Source: Nostoc sp. TCL26-01 (GTDB lineage: Bacteria > Cyanobacteriota > Cyanobacteriia > Cyanobacteriales > Nostocaceae). From it: a DNA stretch of 64,000 nt. Positions within the stretch are counted from its first letter, which is position 1. Each line of letters starts with the position of its first letter. The position numbers and the translations under genes were made by a program. Positions 53,791 to 62,877 of this stretch are shown here, piece by piece. The notes beneath the pieces are model-generated. The model worked only from the letters and a program-made list of their open reading frames with translations. It did no database searches and was not told the origin of the DNA. Location: contig NZ_CP040297.1 in assembly GCF_013393945.1 (NCBI RefSeq), forward strand, positions 3,752,001-3,816,000. The letters are read 5' to 3'.

Positions 53791-54330
53791 TTACGCCCAC
53801 CAGGGTTCTTCATTGGTGCGGAAGTCGGTTTCAGTCCAAGTGGTGAGAACTATCTTGTCGTTGTCTACGTTGGCGTGACTCAAGGCTAAAGACCTGGGTG
53901 CAGGGCCACGCACTACCTTACCGGTGGCATCGTATTGAGAACCGTGGCAAGGACACTTAAACTTGTTCTCCGCAGCGTTCCAAGGAACAACACAACCCAA
54001 GTGGGTGCAGACGGCGTTGATACCGTAATCGGTAATCGCTTCTTTGCTTTCTACCACAATATAGGTGGGGTCTCCCTTGAGTCCTTGGACTAGGGTGCGA
54101 TCGCCTACATTATGGCTTTCCAGAAATTTGCTGACGCTAACATCGTTGCCCAGCTCGTCTTTTGCTGTTGTCCCGCCACCTGCACCACCTGTTGCTGGTG
54201 GAATAAAGTAATTGACAACGGGATACAATGCTCCCAGAGCCACTCCGGTGACAGTTCCGAAAGTTAGCAAGTTCATGAACTGACGTCGCCCCATATCGGG
54301 TACGTCTATTGATTCAGAAAATTGAGCCAT
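53791..54330 (-). CDS. petC: Rieske iron-sulfur protein of cytochrome b6f
   Basis: 179 aa. N-terminal Tat-like anchor (GRRQFMNLLTFGTVTGVALGALYPVV), Gly-rich hinge (GGAGGGTTA) and [2Fe-2S] motifs CTHLGCVVPW and CPCHGSQYD. Oxidises plastoquinol and passes electrons to cytochrome f, encoded just downstream. Together they form the petCA unit typical of cyanobacteria. Confidence 0.98.
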   Translation of the reverse strand: MAQFSESIDVPDMGRRQFMNLLTFGTVTGVALGALYPVVNYFIPPATGGAGGGTTAKDELGNDVSVSKFLESHNVGDRTLVQGLKGDPTYIVVESKEAITDYGINAVCTHLGCVVPWNAAENKFKCPCHGSQYDATGKVVRGPAPRSLALSHANVDNDKIVLTTWTETDFRTNEEPWWA

Positions 54331-54558
54331 AATCTACGCGCTCTGTGTGTATTTTGTTAAGCATTCGACAAGAGTGCTAACACTTGAGCCACTCCTGTCT
54401 GAGTCGAAATGCTAACGCTCTTAACGATGCTGTAATTCTTTGTTTCAAGATATGTCGAGCATCCTTTCTGTTAGCATTACATTTCTTTATATCCTTATCA
54501 TACTTGAGTTACGGAACTTAACATCATAACTAAATGTAAAATCTAGTTGAGAAAAACT

Positions 54559-54867
54559 ATGACAGGACAGGAATTACGCCAACTGTTGTTAAATAAATGG
54601 GGACACTCTTATGATGTCCAATTCCGGCGTACTCAAGGAAAAATATTTCTCCAAGTCATGTGGAAATATTTAGAGCAAGCTTCTTTTCCCATGAGTGAGA
54701 CGGAATATCAAGAACATCTGGATAGTGTTGCCAATTACCTGCAAGCTTTGGGTAGCTCAGTACAGGTACAAACATTCATCACCCAAACAAAGGAACGGCC
54801 TCGATTGGGTAAAGCCGTCAGCATCCCCTTAGATTTAGGTGAACGTGCCTCTGAATGGATGGTATAA
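54559..54867 (+). CDS. DUF3067 family protein
   Basis: 102 aa from the ATG at 54559: MTGQELRQLLLNKWGHSYDVQ, FLQVMWKYLEQASFPMSETEYQEHLDSVANYL. Conserved in cyanobacteria and plastids, function not established. Divergent from petC, a shared regulatory gap of about 230 bp. Confidence 0.88.
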   Translation: MTGQELRQLLLNKWGHSYDVQFRRTQGKIFLQVMWKYLEQASFPMSETEYQEHLDSVANYLQALGSSVQVQTFITQTKERPRLGKAVSIPLDLGERASEWMV

Positions 54868-55012
54868 CTCAAGACTAGCTCTTTTGTAATTATTACTTAT
54901 AATTTTGTTAAGGCGTGGTGATTAATTTGACTTAAGTATAGTTGATTTTATGGCGTTGAGATGATAGTGGGGCGATCGCTCTAAAATTCCTGACTATCTG
55001 ATTTAAGACTTA

Positions 55013-55185
55013 GAGGGTGTTTGAAAAGTCTAAATTAATACCACCCCGGCGATTAGAAATCGCGGCTACACAGACGAAACCTGCCTCCGCAGGTTTGAAA
55101 TACTTGATTTTGTGTTAGTCCACGGAGGTGGACTTTGTTTGTGTAGTAGCGATTTCTAATCGCCCAAAACTTTTCAAACATCCTC
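55013..55185. mobile_element. 173-bp MITE with GAGGGTGTTTGAAAAGT ends
   Basis: Left end GAGGGTGTTTGAAAAGT and right end ACTTTTCAAACATCCTC are 17-bp inverted repeats with one mismatch; TTA flanks both sides (55010-55012, 55186-55188) as a likely target duplication. Nested inside are CGATTAGAAATCGC / GCGATTTCTAATCG and CCTGC..GCAGG hairpins. No ORF; the TTA duplication suggests an IS5-like (IS1031-type) mobiliser. Confidence 0.8.
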
Positions 55186-55199
55186 TTAAGCACTCAACC

Positions 55200-55345
55200 C
55201 AATACTACTCGGTTAAGAATATTTGTAGGTTGGGTTGAACGAAGTCAAACCCAACCAAGCCCCAGAAATGTTGGGTTACTCTGCGAGAAGGCTTACGCCT
55301 ACGTTCCTCAACCCAACCTACGAATTTTCTACTACATATACTGAG
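55200..55345. repeat. Degenerate MITE-like repeat, copy 2
   Basis: CAATACTACTCGGTTAAG at 55200 is a variant of the 26461 MITE end; the core 55225-55321 (GTAGGTTGGGTTG ... CAACCCAACCTAC, with GAAGGCTTACGCCTAC) matches the repeat at 3898. Confidence 0.65.
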
Positions 55346-55539
55346 ATTTTTATAGGCTAGTCCAGGCTACGCCAACAGATATCAAATCGAATTTTTATAG
55401 TATTTTTAATTATACTAAATATAAAAAAAATATATTAATCTGAATAAATTACTCTGTTTTTATATCTGGAGATAAGTAGGTCGGTGGGAAAAAACACAAC
55501 TATCTTAAGAAAGATAAATTAGGCTAAAACCCTCTTTCC

Positions 55540-55567
55540 TCCTGCCTCCTGCCTCCTGCCCCCTGCC
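55540..55567. repeat. TGCCTCC heptamer run
   Basis: Four tandem units of CTGCCTC / CTGCCCC type. Confidence 0.85.
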
Positions 55568-55971
55568 TTATCCCAACTACAAATATTTACGCCGTTCTAC
55601 TTAACACCCATATATTCTTAGTGAGTTATTTAAACAATATCTTTGCAATACTTAACTTTTTTATGATTAAAAATATTTAACATAGATTAAAAATAATAAC
55701 TAATATCATAAATTGTGAATTTCATCAGGCAGAATTAAGAGTAAGCTTAAACTATTGAAACCTAGCTAAAAGTTAAGTCATTCAAGCGCAATAAAACTTT
55801 AAAAACATTAGTTTCTTAAAAGGGTAATCCTTTTTAAGTGTTAATGACTAATGGTTAAAAGTGGGTTTGTGCTAGCTTAATTACTAGGTTGTTGAGCAAG
55901 GTGGTGAAAATCTCATCCGAACCAAGAACAAAAAATTAAACACCAAACAATCTTAACAACAAGAACTAACA

Positions 55972-56823
55972 ATGATTGAAAAAATTTTGCTAGCGGTTTC
56001 TGGATTAGGTCATGCAGAAGAAATGCTCAAGACTTTGAAAGAAGTACCATCCATTCAATCTGCAAAAGTTACAGTTCTGCACGTAGTCTCACCTCAAAGT
56101 ACGTCTACTGCCATGACTGATAAATGGGAAGAAGGCGGTAAAATCCTGGCGAATGCAATTCAATCTTTGAATTTAGATCCTAGTCAAGTTTCTTCAATTT
56201 TACGCCAAGGTGATCCCAAAGATGTTGTTTGTAAAGTAGCTGATGAAATCGATGCTGATTTAATCATTATGGGTTCACGAGGACTCAAGCGTTTGCAATC
56301 GATTTTATCTAACTCAGTTAGTCAGTATGTCTTTCAATTGTCTTCTCGCCCGATGTTGCTCGTTAAAGATGACATTTATGTCAAAAGAATTAAGCGCATT
56401 ATGGTAGCGATGGACAATTCTGATGCTGCAAAACATTGCTTAAATTTGGCTTTATTCTTACTGCGTGGCATTCCCGGTAGTCAATTAATCTTAGCGAATG
56501 TAACTACTGATTTGCGTGGTAAGAACTCAGAACCAACTGAAATTAGTCCAGAAAAAAATTCAGTTTTAGCAACAGCAGTCGCGGAAGCTCAAAAATATGG
56601 TGTGCAGACTCGCTGCTACACTAGTACCGGTAAACCAGGTGAGGAAATTTGTCGTTTGGCTGAAGAGTTGAACATAGATTTATTATTACTCGGTTCTCCC
56701 GATCGCCGTCCATCGGTTGCAAAGAATTTTGTCGATATAGATAGACTCATCGGTGCTTCTTTGTCTGACTATGTTCGAGTTAATGCCACCTGTCCAGTAT
56801 TACTAGCCAGGACAAATGCTTAA
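55972..56823 (+). CDS. Tandem universal stress protein
   Basis: 283 aa with two Usp domains. First (about 1-140): ILLAVSGLGHAEEML, DADLIIMGSRGLKRLQSILSNSVSQYVF; second (about 148-283): IMVAMDNSDAAKHCL, IDLLLLGSPDRRP. The G2xG9GS-type ATP loop is best kept in the first domain (MGSRG). Cytosolic stress-survival protein, ligand not clear. Convergent with psbM across a shared hairpin. Confidence 0.94.
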   Translation: MIEKILLAVSGLGHAEEMLKTLKEVPSIQSAKVTVLHVVSPQSTSTAMTDKWEEGGKILANAIQSLNLDPSQVSSILRQGDPKDVVCKVADEIDADLIIMGSRGLKRLQSILSNSVSQYVFQLSSRPMLLVKDDIYVKRIKRIMVAMDNSDAAKHCLNLALFLLRGIPGSQLILANVTTDLRGKNSEPTEISPEKNSVLATAVAEAQKYGVQTRCYTSTGKPGEEICRLAEELNIDLLLLGSPDRRPSVAKNFVDIDRLIGASLSDYVRVNATCPVLLARTNA

Positions 56824-56852
56824 CCTACTTGCAGGTTTGGCAATTGTTAAGT

Positions 56853-56888
56853 AAAAACCCCTTCATCAAATGATGTAGGGGTTATTGA
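56853..56888. terminator. Bidirectional terminator between usp gene and psbM
   Basis: AACCCCTTCATCA / TGATGTAGGGGTT, 13-bp stem with one mismatch and a 2-nt AA centre; A-tract before and T-rich after. Confidence 0.8.
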
Positions 56889-56905
56889 TTTTATACACAA
56901 AGCGA

Positions 56906-57022
56906 TTAATTATCTTTTTTACCTTCGCGGCTGGCAGTTTGGATGTACAGAACTATTAAAAATACTGCGGGAACTAGTACGAACAGAATGCTCGCAACGA
57001 ACCCTAAGTCATTAACTTGCAT
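56906..57022 (-). CDS. psbM: Photosystem II protein M
   Basis: 38 aa, too short for most gene finders: MQVNDLGFVASILFVLVPAV then a helix end and TASREGKKDN. Single lumen-to-stroma helix of the PSII core at the dimer interface. The MQVNDLGF start and FVLVP motif identify it. Ends at a hairpin shared with the usp gene. The KKDN tail is slightly longer than the common form. Confidence 0.97.
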   Translation of the reverse strand: MQVNDLGFVASILFVLVPAVFLIVLYIQTASREGKKDN

Positions 57023-57111
57023 GGGGAGGAAGCCTCTCTTTACTTTCCAGTCAACAACTTCAGAATAGCATCAACGATGCCAGTGTTTGCTCTTTTTTTT
57101 ACTGAATATCT

Positions 57112-57915
57112 ATGAGACAAACAATTATTCAAGTAGACGCTTTCACTAATCAACCTTTTGCTGGGAATCCTGCTGCTGTGTGTATTTTGCCAACTCCTCT
57201 AGAGGATAGTTGGATGCAAAATGTAGCACGGGAGATGAATTTATCAGAGACGGCTTTTTTAGTCAAGCAAGATGATGGCTTTAGTCTACGCTGGTTTACG
57301 CCAACCGTGGAAGTACCGCTTTGTGGTCATGCTACTTTAGCTAGCGCTCATGTACTGTGGTCAGAAGGGCATTTATCCCTTGATGTAGCTGCTCGATTCT
57401 ACACTAAAAGCGGCTTGCTCATTGCCAAGCGACAAAGCGAATGGATTGAGTTGGATTTTCCTGTGAATCATTCACAAGTGGCGATCGCACCGCCAATACT
57501 TTTAGCAGCCTTGGGGATTACTGACACTGATGTTTACCAAAATTCTCTGGGTTACTTGGTCGAATTGGAGTCTGAAGATTTGGTACGGCAAATGCAGCCG
57601 AATTTCCAGCTACTAAAAACGTTACCAGTAGGGAAGGTAATCGTCACCAGCAAGGCTAATTTTGATTCTCCTTATGATTTTGTCTCTCGCTTCTTTGCGC
57701 CTGGAGTGGGCATTGACGAAGATCCTGTGACCGGTTCTGCCCATTGTTGCTTGGCTGCTTACTGGCGCGATCGCCTGAGTAAAGACGACTTCCTTGCCTA
57801 TCAAGCCTCTAGTCGCGGTGGAGTTGTTAAAGTCAGCTATCCCGGAGGCGATCGCGTCTATCTATCTGGGCAAGCTGTAACAGTGATGCGGGGAGAATTG
57901 TTAATGAGAGAGTAA
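57112..57915 (+). CDS. PhzF family isomerase-like protein
   Basis: 267 aa: IIQVDAFTNQPFAGNPAAVCIL, the active-site Glu in NLSETAFL, CGHATLASAHVLW and the C-terminal GIDEDPVTGSAHCCLA. PhzF proteins have a diaminopimelate-epimerase fold; true PhzF isomerises a phenazine precursor, but most relatives have unknown substrates, and no phenazine genes are here. Monocistronic, divergent from psbM. Confidence 0.93.
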   Translation: MRQTIIQVDAFTNQPFAGNPAAVCILPTPLEDSWMQNVAREMNLSETAFLVKQDDGFSLRWFTPTVEVPLCGHATLASAHVLWSEGHLSLDVAARFYTKSGLLIAKRQSEWIELDFPVNHSQVAIAPPILLAALGITDTDVYQNSLGYLVELESEDLVRQMQPNFQLLKTLPVGKVIVTSKANFDSPYDFVSRFFAPGVGIDEDPVTGSAHCCLAAYWRDRLSKDDFLAYQASSRGGVVKVSYPGGDRVYLSGQAVTVMRGELLMRE

Positions 57916-58101
57916 TAAATTTCTCTGTGTCTTAGTGCCTCTGTGGTAAAAAAAACTTATTTAACCACAAAGACACAGCGAAAAGTCGGAGCGGAGGTTT
58001 CCTCCGTAGACGCTTTGCGGCTTGCCGCAGGCATCTGAACTTTTCAAGACAGAGACACAGAGAGAACAGCAAAAATCTGGTGGCTGGGCTACTTTACATT
58101 C
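57916..58101. repeat. Palindromic repeat patch between phzF-like gene and acs
   Basis: CTCTGTGTCTTAGTGCC...CACAAAGACACAG inverted pair, GGAGGTTTCCTCC and GCGGCTTGCCGC hairpins. The CACAAAGACACA unit also occurs at 62340-62395. Confidence 0.7.
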
Positions 58102-60075
58102 TTATACTCCTTCTCGCAATTTATCCAAAACGCTTCTGTCTTCTAAAGTCGAGGTATCACCAGATACTTCTTGTCCGGCGGCGAGGTTGCGGAGTAATCG
58201 CCGCATGATTTTACCTGAGCGTGTTTTGGGTAATGCATCGGTAAAACGGATTTCGCCGGGACGGGCGATCGCCCCGATTTCAGTGACTACGTGTTGTTTT
58301 AATTCTTTACTCAAGTCTTCACTGGCTTGATAAGTGCCTTCTAGGGTGACGAAAGCTACTACTTCTTCGCCTTTGAGTTCGTCTGGTTTACCTACTACCG
58401 CCGCTTCAGCTACGGCTGGGTGGGAAACTAGGGCTGATTCTACTTCCATTGTCCCTAAGCGGTGTCCAGAGACGTTGAGGACATCATCAACACGTCCCAT
58501 TACCCAGAAATAACCGTCTGCATCTTTTCTCGCACCATCACCGGCAAAGTAGGTGTAGTGGCCATCTTTGGGGGGGATATGTTCCCAATAGGTGCGGCGG
58601 AAGCGTTCTGGATCACCATAAACAGTCCGCATCATGCCTGGCCAAGGATATCTTACTGCTAAATAACCTCCTTCGTTCCTGGGGACAGTATTCCCTTCTA
58701 AATCCACCACATCGGCGAGAATACCGGGGAAGGGACGAGTTGCCGAACCCGGTTTGGTAGGGATTGCCCCTGGTAGAGGTGTAATCATGATGCCACCAGT
58801 TTCTGTTTGCCACCAAGTATCGACGATGGGGCAACGTTCACCACCAATGACACGGTGATACCACATCCAAGCTTCTGGGTTAATTGGTTCACCGACCGTT
58901 CCCAATAAGCGTAAGGAAGAGAGGTTACGGGCATGGGGATGATGTTCACCCATTTTAATAAAGGCGCGGATGGCTGTGGGAGCAGTATAAAAAATATTCA
59001 CGCCATACTTCTCAATTACATCCCAGAAACAACCAGGATTAGAGGCACGGGGCGCACCTTCGTACATGAGTGTGGTTGCACCGTTGGAAAGGGGGCCGTA
59101 GACGATGTAACTATGTCCGGTAATCCAACCCACATCGGCAGTACACCAGTAGACATCGGTGTCTTGCAGGTCGAAAATCCATTTGGTAGTCATGTGGGTA
59201 TATAAGTTGTAACCACCAGTGGTATGGACAACGCCTTTGGGTTTGCCTGTGCTGCCAGAAGTGTAGAGGACAAATAGCAAGTCTTCGCTGTCCATTGGTT
59301 CGGCGGGACAATCGGCTGATACACCTTTTTGTAAATCATGCCACCAGTGATCCCTTCCTCCCGACTGCATATAAACATCTTGCCCGGTACGCTTGACAAC
59401 TAAGACGTTTTCTACAGATGGTACAGCCCCATCAGCTAAGGCTTTATCTACCTGTTCCTTAAGCGGAACGATCGCATCTTTACGCCAACCACCATCAGCT
59501 GTAACTACCAATTTAGCTTGGGCATCAATTAAGCGATCGCGCAAGGCTTCGGCACTGAAACCACCAAACACTACACTATGGGGTGCGCCAATTCTGGCAC
59601 AAGCTAACATGGCGATCGCGGCTTCGGGTATCATCGGCATATAAATACCAACGCGATCGCCTTTTTGCACTCCCAGTTGTTTTAAAGCATTGGCAAACTG
59701 ACAGACTTCTCGGTGTAATTGAGCATAAGTCAGTGTCCGTGAATCTCCTGGTTCACCTTCCCAAATCAAAGCGGCTTTATTTTTGCGCCAAGTCGTGAGA
59801 TGTCGATCTAAACAGTTGTAGGAAATATTAATTTTCCCACCGACAAACCATTTAGCAAAAGGTGGTTGCCAATCTAATATGGTGTCCCACTTTTGGAACC
59901 AGTGCAATTCTGTCTCAGCTAATTCTGCCCAAAATTTTTGTGGATCAGCCTTAGCTTTGTCGTAAAGATTTTGGTAATCTGCAATACTCTGAATGTGAGC
60001 ATTTTGAGAAAATTCCCCAGGAGGCTGGAATAGGCGGTTCTCTTGTAGGATTGACTCTATGGTTGGTTGAGACAT
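58102..60075 (-). CDS. acs: Acetyl-CoA synthetase (AMP-forming)
   Basis: Activates acetate to acetyl-CoA through acetyl-AMP. 657 aa, full length. AMP-binding motifs: YTSGSTGKPKG (P-loop), DTWWQTETGG, FAGDGARKDADGYFWVMGRVDDVLNVSGHR and the C-terminal TRSGKIMRRLLR, whose Lys is the usual site of regulatory acetylation. Monocistronic; terminates into a repeat patch shared with the convergent phzF-like gene. Confidence 0.97.
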   Translation of the reverse strand: MSQPTIESILQENRLFQPPGEFSQNAHIQSIADYQNLYDKAKADPQKFWAELAETELHWFQKWDTILDWQPPFAKWFVGGKINISYNCLDRHLTTWRKNKAALIWEGEPGDSRTLTYAQLHREVCQFANALKQLGVQKGDRVGIYMPMIPEAAIAMLACARIGAPHSVVFGGFSAEALRDRLIDAQAKLVVTADGGWRKDAIVPLKEQVDKALADGAVPSVENVLVVKRTGQDVYMQSGGRDHWWHDLQKGVSADCPAEPMDSEDLLFVLYTSGSTGKPKGVVHTTGGYNLYTHMTTKWIFDLQDTDVYWCTADVGWITGHSYIVYGPLSNGATTLMYEGAPRASNPGCFWDVIEKYGVNIFYTAPTAIRAFIKMGEHHPHARNLSSLRLLGTVGEPINPEAWMWYHRVIGGERCPIVDTWWQTETGGIMITPLPGAIPTKPGSATRPFPGILADVVDLEGNTVPRNEGGYLAVRYPWPGMMRTVYGDPERFRRTYWEHIPPKDGHYTYFAGDGARKDADGYFWVMGRVDDVLNVSGHRLGTMEVESALVSHPAVAEAAVVGKPDELKGEEVVAFVTLEGTYQASEDLSKELKQHVVTEIGAIARPGEIRFTDALPKTRSGKIMRRLLRNLAAGQEVSGDTSTLEDRSVLDKLREGV

Positions 60076-60185
60076 GGTGATGCAAATAATTAAGATTGTG
60101 ACTGAAAACTATTTTTAACCCAGTTGTGTCAAACAATGTTTAGATTTTCATTAAGCTAAAATTGCCTAACTGTATCTCTATAAGT

Positions 60186-60401
60186 ACCATCAGTTTGAGT
60201 GGTGAGTGAGGGAGTGCTGAGTGCTGAGTGAGGAAGTGGGGGAGTGAGGGAGTGATGAGTGCTGAGTGCTGTTAGCGGTAGCGGGGCGTTTAGCCCGTGC
60301 TGAGTGAGGGAGTGAGGGAGTGATGAGTGAAAAAGTAGTGAAATAATGACTAATGACCATTGACTAATGACTAATGACCAATGACTCATGACTCATGACT
60401 A
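60186..60401. repeat. Large short-tandem-repeat block upstream of acs
   Basis: GAGTGAGG / GTGCTGA units (60202-60330), a reversed copy of the 28-bp element (60269-60296), then TGACTAA / TGACCAT heptamers (60345-60401). Fills most of the 420-bp gap between acs and the next gene. Confidence 0.88.
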
Positions 60402-60495
60402 AACAGTCAGGTAATGTTACGATACATTGGACATATCTGTTAAATAATTTATTGGCAAGGTAAATTAAGTATAAATTGTCTAAAAGCGTAATTCC

Positions 60496-61206
60496 TTGAA
60501 AGTAAGGCATCGTTTGCAAGCAAAAGAAATTAAAGAGCAGATCCAGGTGCTAATTGAGCAGGCATCATTGCTAGACCCGAATTTAGCCAGAAGATTGGAT
60601 GAAATCAATCGTTGGGTAAAAAATCTCAAGCCGGGTTCCTTGATGGCTAAACCGTTTGTCTTGGCATTTCTTTTGGAAGTAATTACGGACTCTACCATTT
60701 GGCTGTTGATTAAATCTTTACCTTCACCAGAAGCACAACAAGCCAAGTTTGAGCAGATGACACCGAACGAAAGATATTGGTATGGTTATCTATTTCCCAA
60801 ATGGATTAATGCGAGTGACTCCAAGTTCTATATTTGGAAACAAAAATTAATGGCCGGGGAGTTTAATCAAGTCGATGATGATATCATTAGAGCTATAGCG
60901 CAAGATATTACCAGTCGAGACGGGAGTTTTTGGCAGCGCTACATAGCAGACTTATCTATGGCCACCGATTTGATTGTCAGTAATCGCCACCAGCAACCAC
61001 TATGTATTCAAGTTACTAGCGTCTGTCAGGAATTGCATCACCAAAAATACCAAGCCTGGGAAAATACACTGCGATCGTGGGAAATTAAAAGAGGGTTGTT
61101 TTTAAGTTACAACCCGCAAAATGCGAATTTCGTCAACCAATTAGTGAACGTTGCACTCTATAACAGTGATTATTTGGCTGGGGGTAAATATTTGAATTTC
61201 TCTTGA
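60496..61206 (+). CDS. Nuclease-fold-like protein, unknown
   Basis: 236 aa with a TTG start, no ATG nearby. N-terminal helical part with a hydrophobic patch (FVLAFLLEVITDSTIWLLI, about 52-70). The C-terminal region MATDLIVSNRHQQPLCIQVTSVCQE resembles a PD-(D/E)XK core in which the E/K pair is changed to Q/T. Not recognised as a family. Followed in the same direction by another unknown gene, 148 bp on. Confidence 0.6.
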   Translation: MKVRHRLQAKEIKEQIQVLIEQASLLDPNLARRLDEINRWVKNLKPGSLMAKPFVLAFLLEVITDSTIWLLIKSLPSPEAQQAKFEQMTPNERYWYGYLFPKWINASDSKFYIWKQKLMAGEFNQVDDDIIRAIAQDITSRDGSFWQRYIADLSMATDLIVSNRHQQPLCIQVTSVCQELHHQKYQAWENTLRSWEIKRGLFLSYNPQNANFVNQLVNVALYNSDYLAGGKYLNFS

Positions 61207-61239
61207 GATAATGAAAAATTTCATCATTTATTATGACTG

Positions 61240-61320
61240 GTATTTGATTATTGAAAAAACTCACTACAAGTAGATGAAGTTCTTACCTATTACCTGTTAC
61301 CTATTACCTATTACCTACCT
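61240..61320. repeat. Dispersed repeat with TTACCTA units, copy 2
   Basis: Matches 25851-25925 in order and content, with extra TTACCTG/TTACCTA units; precedes the 61355 gene by 35 bp. Confidence 0.7.
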
Positions 61321-61354
61321 AGTTAAATAATTTATCGGCTCATCATAGCTTGAT

Positions 61355-61789
61355 ATGGCTAACCAAAAAGAAACTACTAATAGCTACAAAAATCAGGTGG
61401 ACAAATTCACAGAAGTCTTAACCACAGCCAGAGAAATGCAGCAAGATTGGCTGCAATATGGGTTAAATTTTATCCATATTTACGTTGACGATGTTGATGG
61501 AGATTGGCTAGAAACTTGGGGCAACGATGGGACTTATCACAGTTCAATACTTGATCACATCAAAGAATTTCTAGTCAGTAATGACCTAGATGCGGTGAGA
61601 CTCCGACAGCATTTAGGAGAACGTTCATTATTTGAGATAGCAGTCAACCTAGAGGAATGTTGGCAAATTCCTGATATTGAGCAAAGGCTATTGGCAATAC
61701 AACATTTGTTAACTGATGTGTTAACAGGTGAAGTCGAGATATCAGGTTTAGCCGATAGTTTACTGAAAAAACTGGCAGAGATTTTGTAA
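61355..61789 (+). CDS. Acidic helical protein, unknown
   Basis: 144 aa, acidic, no membrane helix. Aspartate-rich DDVDGDWLETWGNDGTYH (about 48-65) could bind a cation. The remainder is helical. Good ATG and codon use. Possible partner of the gene upstream, though a dispersed repeat separates them. Confidence 0.65.
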   Translation: MANQKETTNSYKNQVDKFTEVLTTAREMQQDWLQYGLNFIHIYVDDVDGDWLETWGNDGTYHSSILDHIKEFLVSNDLDAVRLRQHLGERSLFEIAVNLEECWQIPDIEQRLLAIQHLLTDVLTGEVEISGLADSLLKKLAEIL

Positions 61790-61799
61790 CTTCAGAAAG

Positions 61800-62243
61800 T
61801 TAACGTACAGGCACAGCTTGCAATTGTTGTACATGGTTTTTAAAAATATACCATGTTTGATTTTGCTGATTACAAGGCAATGGTCGATCAAATTGAACTG
61901 TATAATAGTCTTTGAGTCTCTCTACCCGATTACCGTTACGGTATTCATCTGTGCTGTTGCGATTATCGTTAAGAGATGAGACAAAGAATTTATCACCCGT
62001 TCTCACAGAACACTTCTCATTACTTTGGGTAATTTCCCCGGATTGACGAAACCAGTTGTCTTGTAACTTAAAAGTAGTGCCTCCATTAGCTGTTACTCTT
62101 AAGATTTTGATCACGGGTAGACTTGGCGTAGTGCTAGTTTGAGAGTAAACTGCTTGCGGGACTAATGTGCCGGAAGAACTACAGAAGATGCCTAAGCAGA
62201 TAATCAGCTTTTTTGTCTGTAACTGAGTGTAGCTAATAACCAT
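61800..62243 (-). CDS. Small secreted protein, unknown
   Basis: 147 aa from the ATG at 62243. Hydrophobic leader (KKLIICLGIFCSSSGTLVPQAVYSQ) suggests a signal peptide. Mature part has TANGGTTFKLQDNWFRQSGE and DKFFVSSLNDNRN, giving a beta-type fold, with cysteine pair KCSVRTG and PLPCNQQN. Convergent with the 61355 gene, 10 bp apart. No family recognised; an in-frame TTG at 62252 would add three residues. Confidence 0.65.
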   Translation of the reverse strand: MVISYTQLQTKKLIICLGIFCSSSGTLVPQAVYSQTSTTPSLPVIKILRVTANGGTTFKLQDNWFRQSGEITQSNEKCSVRTGDKFFVSSLNDNRNSTDEYRNGNRVERLKDYYTVQFDRPLPCNQQNQTWYIFKNHVQQLQAVPVR

Positions 62244-62433
62244 CGAGAGCAACCTGGCTTTATGTATTATTACATTCTTAATGGCATGATTTTACACTAA
62301 AACTTTGTTACTTGTCATTCCTCTCTGTGTCTTTGTGCCTTTGTGGTGAAAAAGTAATTTATTTAAACACAAAGACACAAAGACACAAAGAAAAGTATAA
62401 ATTTTGTTGGGTGAAGCAAAGTTGCCAGCAAAC

Positions 62434-62877
62434 TTATCGACCTTGGGGAACGGTGACGTTAATATTTTCATTCAATCGCCGAATTAAACGAGATAATTCC
62501 CGAATAATATTCACAGCGATTTCGGGAGTTTCTTCAATTGCATCATATAGTTGCTCTTGAGTTAGTTCCAAAAATTCACATGGTTCTAAAGTCGTCACAG
62601 AAGCAGAACGAGGTTGGGTATCAAATACTGCCATTTCGCCGAAGTATTTTCCTTGATCTACTTCTGCGAGTAGTTTATCGCCAATATGTACTTTGACTCT
62701 ACCAGAGACAACAATATATAGCGATCGCCCTTCTTCCCCCTGTCGAAAAATAGTATGATGGGCGGGAAATTGCAGTTCGTGCATCACGGAAGTTAGCCGC
62801 ACAATAAAATCATCCCGCAATTCTTTAAAAATCGGTACTCGCCGGACAAATAATAAACGGTCAACGCTACTGAGCAT
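62434..62877 (-). CDS. Cyclic-nucleotide-binding-domain protein
   Basis: 147 aa, one cNMP-binding domain, no DNA-binding part: FPAHHTIFRQGEEGRSLYIVVSGRVKVHIGD, YFGEMAVFDTQPRSASVTTLEPCEFLELT. The phosphate-binding cassette (GEMAVFDTQPRSASV) retains Glu and Arg, so nucleotide binding is plausible, unlike the protein at 46953. Likely regulates a partner by interaction. Confidence 0.88.
   Translation of the reverse strand: MLSSVDRLLFVRRVPIFKELRDDFIVRLTSVMHELQFPAHHTIFRQGEEGRSLYIVVSGRVKVHIGDKLLAEVDQGKYFGEMAVFDTQPRSASVTTLEPCEFLELTQEQLYDAIEETPEIAVNIIRELSRLIRRLNENINVTVPQGR

Larger units (their letters stand above)
54868..55971. other. 1.1-kb repeat-rich gap
   Basis: No gene. Contains the MITE at 55013-55185, a second repeat from 55200, TGCCTCC heptamers at 55540-55567, and an A/T-rich leader of the universal stress gene after 55600. 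Confidence 0.75.

Noticed and set aside
57112..57915. Phenazine biosynthesis locus
   Set aside because: Only a PhzF-family gene is present; no phzA-G neighbours, and the family is mostly of other function.
58102..59798. ORFs on both strands overlapping acs in other frames
   Set aside because: Complete match of the minus-strand frame to acetyl-CoA synthetase leaves no room for real genes there.
60186..60401. CRISPR or centromere-like array
   Set aside because: Units are 7-8 bp and degenerate with no spacers; typical short tandem repeats of Nostocales.
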